This document shows, one piece after another, positions 1 to 4,262 of a stretch of 5,002 nucleotides of DNA; the stretch's first letter is position 1, and every line of letters starts with the position of its first letter. The stretch is from positions 1 through 5,002 of the forward strand of contig JAFMQQ010000286.1 in the NCBI GenBank assembly GCA_017354595.1, written 5' to 3'. Source of the stretch: Micromonosporaceae bacterium. Its GTDB lineage: Bacteria; Actinomycetota; Actinomycetes; Mycobacteriales; Micromonosporaceae. A program made the translations under genes and the position numbers. The notes under the pieces are model-generated. The model did not search any database and had not been told where the DNA came from. It was given only the letters and a program-made list of their open reading frames with translations.

Positions 1-456
1 CCGCGCCCGTACTATGTCTCCGATGCCACCACCGCGGACTTCGTGGCCTGCCTGCGCCGGATGCGGGCGGCCGGGTCAGCAGCCGCCGACGTGGCTCGCC
101 GGATCGGGCAGGCAGCGGCCGGTGGCCGTGTCATCCTCTATACGCACGAGTTCTACTGCTCCCCGCTCAGCTACCACCAGCTACCGGCCGACCTCGCCGA
201 CGAGCTCGGCCGCATGTCCCTGACCGTAATGAAGGGGGACCTGAACTACCGCCGGCTCGTCGGCGACCTCCACTGGCCCGCCACCACGCCCTTCGCCGAC
301 ACGACGAGCTACTTTCCCAGTCCGGTGGTCGCGTTGCGCACGCTCAAGTCCGATGTCATCGTCGGGCTCGACCCGGCGACAGTGTCGCATCTGGACAGTT
401 GCGACCCGGCGTGGCGTACCAACGGCAGCCACGGTCTGGTACAGGCCCGGCTCTAG
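1..456 (+). CDS. ARMT1-like (DUF89) damage-control phosphatase family protein, C-terminal part
   Basis: The reading frame is open from the first base of the window and stops at TAG 454-456, leaving the last 151 residues; the start lies upstream. DUF89/ARMT1 proteins are metal-dependent phosphatases thought to hydrolyse damaged or side-product phosphometabolites such as sugar phosphates. What I see is the family's C-terminal signature: KGDLNYRRLVGD (fragment residues 78-89), then FPSPVVALRTLKSDVIVGL (105-123), then a W..nGshGlvQ ending. This parallels the KGDLNYRKLTGD, RTLKAEIQVGL and W..tGkyGi.Q blocks I recall from human ARMT1. The metal-binding Asp/Asn segment expected earlier in the fold is outside the window. 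The usual length is about 400 residues, so more than half is missing. The name ARMT1 comes from a reported carboxyl methyltransferase activity, but phosphatase activity is the better supported role. The gene converges on the 468-residue gene with an 83-bp gap. Family assignment is confident; the substrate is unknown. Confidence 0.9.
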   Translation, partial: PRPYYVSDATTADFVACLRRMRAAGSAAADVARRIGQAAAGGRVILYTHEFYCSPLSYHQLPADLADELGRMSLTVMKGDLNYRRLVGDLHWPATTPFADTTSYFPSPVVALRTLKSDVIVGLDPATVSHLDSCDPAWRTNGSHGLVQARL

Positions 457-476
457 GTCGGCTCGCTCAGGCGGGA

Positions 477-508
477 GCACGATCAGGCCGGTGCACGATC
501 GAGCCGGT
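477..508. repeat. 16-bp tandem repeat, GATC-centred
   Basis: Two adjacent copies, GCACGATCAGGCCGGT (477-492) and GCACGATCGAGCCGGT (493-508), agree at 14 of 16 positions. A third partial copy, GTGCGATCG, lies at 528-536 against the stop codon of the minus-strand gene. The core resembles the 13-bp units of the array at 2268-2336 (consensus about GYRCGATCRRGSC), so the two places probably hold the same dispersed repeat type. No coding potential is apparent. Confidence 0.8.
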
Positions 509-537
509 TCACCCGGTACCACCAGTGGTGCGATCGT
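495..537. terminator. Structured convergent intergenic element, possible bidirectional terminator
   Basis: ACGATCG (495-501) and CGATCGT (531-537) form a 7-bp outer stem. It encloses two small hairpins: CCGG/CCGG (504-507 with 513-516) and ACCA/TGGT (518-521 with 526-529). The element fills the gap between two converging stop codons, where a shared terminator is expected. There is no T tract on either strand, as is common in actinobacteria. Part of the symmetry is inherited from the GATC repeats, whose core is self-complementary, so a repeat without terminator function is the main alternative. Confidence 0.4.
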
Positions 538-539
538 CC

Positions 540-1946
540 TCAGTCGAGCGAGGGCAGGCCGACCGTGGTGTCCGGTGGCAGGCTCGGGTCCGGCGGGTGG
601 ATCATCCCCTCCAGGTCCCGGATCCGTCCGCTTTCGTACGCGTCGGTCCACTCGTAGTCCCGCGCCGCCGCGAGCATCGCCTGCGCGTAGGTGACGCAGT
701 GGTCGTGCGTCGACTGCATCGCTCGACCGAATGTCTCCGCCGCCTCGTTCAGCTTGGGTACCGACATCCGGAACTGGTGGTCCACCCCGGTGACGCGTAC
801 TCCATTGCAGACCTTTATGCCGAAGGCGTACTGGTCCGCAACGAGTGGCATGTTGACGGTCGCCGCATAGTAGAGGTTTCTGAAGTTGACCACTACGCCG
901 TCCTGCTTAGTGTCGTTTCCCTTGCTCGTCAGGCCCTGGTACGCCGACGGAGCAAGGTCCGGGTACCCGAGCCACCCGCCCTGTCCCGAGTGTTCGCCAT
1001 GACCCTCGGAATAGATTCCGATGTATGCCTTGCTGAACACGCCATACGCGCCGAGATCCTTGTCGAGTCCCGACCAGATCTGGTCGTCAACGTCCGCGAT
1101 GTTCTTGTCGAGGGCGGTCAGTGCCTGCGCCGCGGCGCTGATGACGTCCTGAGCGAGGGCACCCGCGGGTGCTGCGAAAGCGATGGCGTCCTGCGCCGAC
1201 GGGGCCGCGGACTCGGCGATCGAGCCACCAATCACACCGGTGGCCGCCAAGCCCAGGTCCAGCACGTCGAGTCCGGGTACGAAGGCCATGAACGTCGCCG
1301 CAGTGTCGGCCAGGATCGCCGTCATCCCCGCGATCTTCTTCGTGCCGTCCTCCGAGGTCTCTCCGGGAAGCGGTCCGGGATACTCGCCCCCCGGGCTGGC
1401 ATGGAGGTTCCAGATGGTGTTCTTGCAGATCCAGACGACGCATTCCTTGGCCAGTTGTACGGCCCTGGCAAGGGACCTGGCGGCGATGGCGATCTCGCGG
1501 GTACACCCCACCTGGGTAACCGCGCTGCCCTGGAACGGGTCCAGGAAGTTGTTCTTGAAGGCCATGGCCGCGGTACCCGTCCACTGGTCGGAATGGACCA
1601 GGCTATCCACCTGCTGGATCCCCTTGCTCGCCGCGACGATATGGCAGAACAGCGACGAACCCGGCTCCTCCCACCTGTCCTTCTCGTTGGCGAACTCGTC
1701 CGCGACCGGATCCAGGTCGAAATCGTCCAGCGAGTAGTAGCTGCGGAACCGCCGCACGAGATCCGACACCGCCGGCCCGACAATCCGCTCGAACGCCTGC
1801 TTCATGTCTGCGATGTTCTGCGCGTCGGCCTCTGCCGAATCGGTCCACGAGTACTTGTCACTCATGTGCTGCATGTAATTTGCCTCGGCCGCTTCCCACA
1901 GCTGTGGCAGCAGCGGATCCACTTCGCTCTGCAGATTCATCCCCAT
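540..1946 (-). CDS. Hypothetical protein with WXG-type and YxxxD motifs (possible type VII secretion substrate)
   Basis: This is a 468-residue protein whose family I do not recognise by name. The start at ATG 1946 is chosen because GAGGAG lies 8 nt upstream; the next ATG (1940) is spaced less well. Residues 1-180 look helical and contain WTGTAAMAF at 122-130, the W-x-G turn seen in WXG100/ESX-type helical hairpins. Residues 205-275 are rich in Ala, Gly, Leu and Ile, hydrophobic but broken by Pro and Asp, so not a clear membrane segment. Residues 285-385 are Gly/Tyr-rich and probably form a globular section. Residues 391-445 return to a helix ending in ARDYEWTDAYESG, where YEWTD (431-435) fits the YxxxD/E export motif of ESX substrates, followed by a Pro-rich tail. 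No signal peptide is seen. No ESX machinery gene is in view. Three 60-bp samples counted by hand gave 55-67% GC, against about 85% in one sample of the glycosylase gene, suggesting a separate origin. ESX-related secretion is inference; an intracellular role is possible. Confidence 0.6.
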   Translation of the reverse strand: MGMNLQSEVDPLLPQLWEAAEANYMQHMSDKYSWTDSAEADAQNIADMKQAFERIVGPAVSDLVRRFRSYYSLDDFDLDPVADEFANEKDRWEEPGSSLFCHIVAASKGIQQVDSLVHSDQWTGTAAMAFKNNFLDPFQGSAVTQVGCTREIAIAARSLARAVQLAKECVVWICKNTIWNLHASPGGEYPGPLPGETSEDGTKKIAGMTAILADTAATFMAFVPGLDVLDLGLAATGVIGGSIAESAAPSAQDAIAFAAPAGALAQDVISAAAQALTALDKNIADVDDQIWSGLDKDLGAYGVFSKAYIGIYSEGHGEHSGQGGWLGYPDLAPSAYQGLTSKGNDTKQDGVVVNFRNLYYAATVNMPLVADQYAFGIKVCNGVRVTGVDHQFRMSVPKLNEAAETFGRAMQSTHDHCVTYAQAMLAAARDYEWTDAYESGRIRDLEGMIHPPDPSLPPDTTVGLPSLD

Positions 1947-1954
1947 GGCCCCAA

Positions 1955-1960
1955 CTCCTC
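1955..1960 (-). promoter_or_regulatory. Ribosome binding site of the 468-residue gene
   Basis: Read on the minus strand, GAGGAG ends 8 nt before ATG 1946. It is the only clear Shine-Dalgarno match among the minus-strand genes here, and it fixes the start at 1946 rather than the in-frame ATG at 1940. Confidence 0.8.
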
Positions 1961-1961
1961 A

Positions 1962-2005
1962 CGATCAGATAGATCGGAGCTCGCCACGCCCCCGCGAACC
2001 GATCT
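1962..2005 (-). promoter_or_regulatory. Mutually exclusive hairpins next to the ribosome binding site
   Basis: In the leader of the 468-residue gene (minus-strand sense), AGATCGG (2005-1999) can pair with CCGATCT (1977-1971): a perfect 7-bp stem with a 21-nt loop. Alternatively, the CGATC within that second segment (1976-1972) can pair with GATCG (1966-1962): a 5-bp stem with a 5-nt loop whose base is one nucleotide from the GAGGAG site. Only one of the two can form, an arrangement typical of leader switches. GATC is self-complementary, so chance pairing is easier than usual. The function is unproven. Confidence 0.35.
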
Positions 2006-2087
2006 GGCGACGGTACCCACTCCAATGCCCGCCGGCTGGCCCGTTTTAGCCTGCCGTCATCGATTGGGGGCCCGCCGCTGAAAGGCG

Positions 2088-2121
2088 CCGAATGTTCGGA
2101 CCCGCCGAACGTTCGGACCCA
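2088..2121. promoter_or_regulatory. Tandem palindromic operator-like element
   Basis: Two 17-bp units stand head to tail and differ at two positions: CCGAATGTTCGGACCCG (2088-2104) and CCGAACGTTCGGACCCA (2105-2121). The second opens with a perfect 12-bp palindrome, CCGAACGTTCGG (2105-2116); the first has the same palindrome with one mismatch. Paired inverted repeats in a promoter-leader region are typical of sites for a dimeric repressor or activator. Alternatively, GTTCGG (2094-2099) and CCGAAC (2105-2110) fold into a 6-bp hairpin in RNA. The element lies 142-175 bp upstream of the 468-residue gene and probably downstream of its transcription start. The binding protein is unknown. Confidence 0.5.
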
Positions 2122-2157
2122 TTGAGCAGCTGGACGCCCCACCCCTTTGCCAGTGCC

Positions 2158-2215
2158 ATTATCGGCAGGTACCGGCACCCGGCCCAGTCAACTTGCCGTC
2201 AATTGATCGTCAAGT
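2158..2215 (-). promoter_or_regulatory. Candidate activator-dependent promoter with three 11-bp-phased heptamers
   Basis: On the minus strand three heptamers of the form ANTTGAC occur with exactly 4 nt between them: ACTTGAC (2215-2209), AATTGAC (2204-2198) and AGTTGAC (2193-2187). This gives an 11-bp period, about one helical turn. GATAAT (2163-2158), five of six bases of the -10 consensus, follows 23 nt after the last heptamer; no good -35 is placed for it. Heptamers at 11-bp spacing are the binding pattern of OmpR-type winged-helix activators such as SARPs and PhoP. The gap to the -10 is longer than the roughly 8 bp typical of SARP promoters, so the regulator class is open. The predicted start near 2151 gives a leader of about 200 nt. 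Confidence 0.5.
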
Positions 2216-2228
2216 TCTCCGTGCAGGT

Positions 2229-2251
2229 CGCCGCCCCCACAACGGGCGGCG
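2229..2251 (-). terminator. GC-rich hairpin, candidate terminator of the GNAT-side operon
   Basis: CGCCGCCC (2229-2236) pairs perfectly with GGGCGGCG (2244-2251): an 8-bp all-GC stem with a 7-nt loop. On the minus strand it lies about 62 nt past the GNAT stop and just before the heptamer promoter, where termination of the argH-side transcript would be expected. There is no U tract, so it would have to be a T-less actinobacterial-type terminator. Confidence 0.5.
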
Positions 2252-2267
2252 TGGGTTCAGGGCCGGC

Positions 2268-2336
2268 GTGCGATCAGGGTGTGCGATCGAGGCGTGCGAT
2301 CGGGGCGCGCGATCAGGGCCCGAGTGCGATCAAGCC
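2268..2336. repeat. GATC-centred 13-bp tandem array overlapping the 3' end of the GNAT gene
   Basis: Four contiguous 13-bp units, GTGCGATCAGGGT (2268-2280), GTGCGATCGAGGC (2281-2293), GTGCGATCGGGGC (2294-2306) and GCGCGATCAGGGC (2307-2319), are followed after 4 nt by GTGCGATCAAGCC (2324-2336). All share GYGCGATC. Unit 4 contains the GNAT stop codon and unit 5 lies inside the coding region, encoding the Gly-Leu-Ile-Ala end. There are no unique spacers, so this is a simple tandem array, not CRISPR. Similar units occur at 477-508, next to the end of another gene. Confidence 0.85.
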
Positions 2337-2714
2337 GGCGGGCGTTGGCCCGAACCCACAGGCCTCGAGGTAGAACGGCCGCAGGTGCTCCTCGAAGTCG
2401 ACGTGCAGCCACTCGCAGCCGGCCGCGCGCGCCTGGCGGACCACCACCGCCACTATGCCGGTACCCACGCCGGCCCGCCGCGCCGCCACGGCCACCAGCG
2501 TGTCGAGGAGGAACGCATGGACTCCGCCGTCCCAGGCGACATTCACGAAGCCGACCAGATCCTCGCCGTCCCGAGCGCAGACCCAGCCGAGGCTGTACCG
2601 GTTCAGCCGGCGCCACCAGTCAACCTCCCGCAGCGGGTGCCCGAAGCCCTCCGCGTGCAGGGCATTGACATCCAGGTTGTCGAACTCGCCCCGCCAGTGG
2701 TATGCGACCGTCAC
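2313..2714 (-). CDS. GNAT family N-acetyltransferase
   Basis: This 133-residue cytoplasmic enzyme is predicted to transfer an acetyl group from acetyl-CoA to an amine; the acceptor is unknown. The acetyl-CoA loop is visible as ARRAGVGTG (78-86, fitting R/Q-x-x-G-x-G) after strand LLDTLVAV (69-76). Motif B follows as WLHVDFEEHLRPFYLEACGF (102-121). The start is placed at GTG 2714 because homologs I recall begin with a similar MTV-YxWRGEFDN sequence. The frame stays open to TTG 2783, but that start would overlap the methyltransferase stop and include the likely promoter. No Shine-Dalgarno site precedes GTG 2714. The product ends GLIAL plus Gly-Pro, with the stop codon inside a GATC-centred repeat. 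It lies 65 bp after the methyltransferase, last in the minus-strand cluster. Its length is normal for a single GNAT domain. Family assignment is very secure; the substrate is not. Confidence 0.93.
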   Translation of the reverse strand: MTVAYHWRGEFDNLDVNALHAEGFGHPLREVDWWRRLNRYSLGWVCARDGEDLVGFVNVAWDGGVHAFLLDTLVAVAARRAGVGTGIVAVVVRQARAAGCEWLHVDFEEHLRPFYLEACGFGPTPAGLIALGP

Positions 2715-2754
2715 ACCGAACCATTGAACCCGCTCGGCCCGCTGTCCACATCGG

Positions 2755-2783
2755 ATACTGTTGGCATCAACCTGCGGCGTCAA
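2755..2783 (-). promoter_or_regulatory. Possible promoter for the GNAT gene
   Basis: On the minus strand TTGACG (2783-2778), a near-consensus -35, is followed after 17 nt by CAGTAT (2760-2755), which matches only three of six -10 positions. A start near 2748 would leave a leader of about 34 nt before GTG 2714. The -35 lies on the junction of the 13-bp duplication and overlaps the methyltransferase stop. The weak -10 keeps this tentative. Confidence 0.35.
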
Positions 2784-2792
2784 CCTGCGGCG
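2767..2792. repeat. Perfect 13-bp tandem duplication across the methyltransferase stop codon
   Basis: TCAACCTGCGGCG occurs at 2767-2779 and again, identically, at 2780-2792. In the minus-strand sense the unit is CGCCGCAGGTTGA, which encodes the final Ala-Ala-Gly and the TGA stop of the methyltransferase. The second copy lies just beyond the stop, so it adds no residues. The join of the two copies creates TTGACG, the -35-like hexamer. Confidence 0.9.
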
Positions 2793-3550
2793 CTGACCGA
2801 CCGCGGTACTTCGACGACGAAGAACAGGAACGCGGGTCTGGTCGCGAGGTCGTGGAAGCCGTCGGGGAACAGCACCCGGGCCGCCGGGTCGGGCTGCGGC
2901 TCGCTGATGGCCGAGAGGCGGAAGCCGGCGGTGGTGAAGGCTTCGGTCATCGCGTGCAACGGCTTGCGCCAGAACCGGATCGGGACGGACCGCCCGTTGA
3001 ACGTCCAGTTGAAGGTATAGCTGGTGGTCGCGAAGTAGTCGGGCCGAGGATGCTCGAATGTGTAGGCCACGATGGGGTGGTCCACCGATGCGATCAGCCG
3101 GCCGCCGGGGCGTAGCACCCGCCGGAACTCGGCCAGCGCCGGCCCCCAGTCCTCCAGGTAGTGCAGCACCAGCGACGCCACCACGTCGTCGAAGGCACCG
3201 TCGGCGAACGGCAGGCGGTCGCTCAGGTCGCCCAGGTGCAGGGCCGCCTGCTCACCCAGCCGCCGCCTTGCCAGCGCCAGCATCCCGGCGCTGGCGTCGA
3301 TGCCGGTGACCACCGCACCGCGGTCGCGCAGTGCGGCGGAGAGGGGACCCGAACCGCAGCCGGCGTCCAGGATCCGGCGGCCGGCCACTTCTGCGGCGAG
3401 GGCCAACATCGCCGGCCGCTCGTAGTACGCGTTCACCAGGTTGTTCTCGGTCTCCGCCGAGTACGCCTCGGCGAAGCTGTCGTAGTCATTCACCCGGCCC
3501 CGATCTGCCGGCTGGGCAACGCTCTCAGGCACCTCGGTCACGCGTTCCAT
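2780..3550 (-). CDS. Class I SAM-dependent methyltransferase
   Basis: A 256-residue Rossmann-fold methyltransferase transferring a methyl group from S-adenosylmethionine to an unidentified acceptor, probably a small molecule. Visible motifs are motif I ILDAGCGSG (60-68), the acidic ribose-binding residue in GIDAS (Asp85), a GDL motif (107-109) with LPFADGAFDDVVA after it (113-125), and the LRPGGRL turn (146-152). The C-terminal half (FWRKPLHAMTEAFTTAGF, SEPQPDPAA) resembles actinobacterial methyltransferases of the methyltransf_11/25 type. The start is uncertain. ATG 3550 has no Shine-Dalgarno site and a 5-bp hairpin directly against it, and the first 18 codons after it have relatively low third-position GC (13 of 18). 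GTG 3493 (residue 20, V-NDYDSFAEAYS) matches where homologs I recall begin and would give 237 residues. It lies 35 bp after the glycosylase, probably in the same transcript. The family is certain; the substrate is unknown. Confidence 0.93.
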   Translation of the reverse strand: MERVTEVPESVAQPADRGRVNDYDSFAEAYSAETENNLVNAYYERPAMLALAAEVAGRRILDAGCGSGPLSAALRDRGAVVTGIDASAGMLALARRRLGEQAALHLGDLSDRLPFADGAFDDVVASLVLHYLEDWGPALAEFRRVLRPGGRLIASVDHPIVAYTFEHPRPDYFATTSYTFNWTFNGRSVPIRFWRKPLHAMTEAFTTAGFRLSAISEPQPDPAARVLFPDGFHDLATRPAFLFFVVEVPRSVSAAG

Positions 3551-3585
3551 CGTCGCAGCGATCGACGCAGCCCAGACGTGGCAGG

Positions 3586-4260
3586 CTAGTCATCGCCAGG
3601 CGCAGCCAGCTCGCTACCCCGCGGCCGGCCACTTCGCGGCCGGGTACCTCGCGACCCGTTGCCTCGCGGCCCGGTGGCGCGCGGCGCCTGGCGGCGGTAC
3701 GCGCTGACCGAGGGCTCGCCGGCCAGCCAGAAGCGCCAAGGGCGATCGTGCGCGCCCGCCACCCCTACCCGGGGACCCGCGCGTACCAGCGCCTCGTCCA
3801 CCGGCGCCGGAGCCGGCCGCAGCAGTAGCGGACCCGTACCGTCCACCATGGACGTACCGGTTGCCGTACCGTCCACGCCGAGCGCCTGGGTCAGCCGGGC
3901 CGGCCCGCGCGCCAGGTCGCGGTCCACAGTCGACGCCGGCCGGCGGGCCCGCGCCAGGGAAACACCGTCCACAATGGAGCCTGCTCGCAGCAGCACCGCC
4001 GAAGCGGTACCGACCGGCCCGGTCACCACGTTCAGGCACCAGTGCATGCCATAGGTGAAGTACACGTACGCGTACCCGGCCGGGCCGAACATCACCGCGT
4101 TGCGGGGCGTACGGCCGCGGTGCGCGTGTGACGCCTCATCCTCGCCGGTGCCCGCGTACGCCTCCACCTCGGTCAGCCGCAGCGTGACTCCCCCGCCGAC
4201 CAGCAGGCAGCCGAGCAGCGACCGGGCCGCCGGGACGACGGGGCCGGCCAGAAACCTCAT
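3586..4260 (-). CDS. 3-methyladenine DNA glycosylase, AAG/MPG family, with repeat-expanded C-terminus
   Basis: This 224-residue monofunctional glycosylase excises alkylated purines such as 3-methyladenine from DNA, starting base-excision repair. Numbering from ATG 4260, the AAG catalytic block TEVEAYAG (30-37) carries Glu33, equivalent to human Glu125 that activates water, and Tyr35. His45 (EASHAHRGRTPRN), Tyr67 (YVYFTYGMHWCLN), Asn77 and Arg92 (VLLRAG) match human His136, Tyr159, Asn169 and Arg182. The active site therefore looks intact. The conserved domain ends near EPSVSAYRR (about 190). After it comes a tail unusual for the family, made of five 5-residue repeats (QAPRA, TGPRG, NGSRG, TRPRS, GRPRG; 191-215) and SELAAPGDD. 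The frame also contains an upstream TTG (4263), but ATG 4260 fits a 1-nt overlap with the argH stop and suggests translational coupling; no separate Shine-Dalgarno site is present. I recall argH followed by an AAG-type gene in other actinomycetes. Confidence 0.96.
   Translation of the reverse strand: MRFLAGPVVPAARSLLGCLLVGGGVTLRLTEVEAYAGTGEDEASHAHRGRTPRNAVMFGPAGYAYVYFTYGMHWCLNVVTGPVGTASAVLLRAGSIVDGVSLARARRPASTVDRDLARGPARLTQALGVDGTATGTSMVDGTGPLLLRPAPAPVDEALVRAGPRVGVAGAHDRPWRFWLAGEPSVSAYRRQAPRATGPRGNGSRGTRPRSGRPRGSELAAPGDD
3616..3690. repeat. In-frame 15-bp tandem repeat in the glycosylase gene
   Basis: Four recognisable 15-bp units, ACCCCGCGGCCGGCC (3616-3630), ACTTCGCGGCCGGGT (3631-3645), ACCTCGCGACCCGTT (3646-3660) and GCCTCGCGGCCCGGT (3661-3675), are followed by a degenerate fifth (3676-3690). 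All are centred on TCGCGRCC-like sequence. The period is five codons and the units are in phase with the gene, so gain or loss of units keeps the frame and lengthens or shortens the basic Pro/Arg/Gly tail. Confidence 0.8.
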
Positions 4261-4262
4261 CA
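4258..4262 (-). promoter_or_regulatory. TGATG stop/start overlap between argH and the glycosylase gene
   Basis: On the minus strand the TGA stop of argH (4262-4260) shares one base with the ATG of the glycosylase (4260-4258). No Shine-Dalgarno sequence precedes the ATG, so reinitiation by ribosomes finishing argH is the likely way in. This means co-transcription and roughly proportional expression. Confidence 0.7.

Larger units (their letters stand above)
1947..2312. other. 366-bp non-coding region upstream of the 468-residue gene
   Basis: No reading frame here looks like a real gene; the open frames crossing it are shadows or repeat-driven. It separates the GNAT stop (2313) from the ATG of the 468-residue gene (1946), so it holds that gene's promoter and leader plus the end of the upstream operon. 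Reading towards the gene, it contains most of the GATC-centred array, a GC hairpin (2251-2229), three 11-bp-phased heptamers (2215-2187), a GATAAT box (2163-2158), a tandem palindrome (2121-2088), and alternative hairpins beside the ribosome binding site. These are listed separately. Confidence 0.8.

Noticed and set aside
32..36. The zero-interest third finding
   Set aside because: It is an empty entry with residue numbers rather than nucleotide positions; the motif echo it refers to is reported properly at 630-1853.
181..651. A 156-codon open frame on the minus strand
   Set aside because: It is antisense to the ARMT1-like gene and crosses the structured intergenic gap and the end of the 468-residue gene in another frame; its sequence has no family motifs.
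399..2081. A 560-codon open frame on the plus strand
   Set aside because: It lies antisense to the 468-residue gene, has an Arg/Val-rich composition typical of shadow frames in GC-rich DNA, and has no recognisable domain. The minus-strand gene has a proper ribosome binding site and balanced composition.
2187..2215. A classical SARP-controlled promoter
   Set aside because: The 11-bp heptamer spacing fits, but the last heptamer is 23 nt from the GATAAT box rather than about 8, so a specific regulator family is not claimed.
2268..2336. Short CRISPR array
   Set aside because: Units are 13 bp and directly adjacent, with no unique spacers and no cas genes in view.
2715..2783. Longer GNAT protein starting at TTG 2783
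   Set aside because: The extra 23 residues do not match the remembered family N-terminus, overlap the methyltransferase stop and would contain the likely promoter.
2193..3020. A 275-codon open frame on the plus strand
   Set aside because: It is antisense to the GNAT and methyltransferase genes, both of which carry clear family motifs on the minus strand, and its first part is only the translated GATC array.
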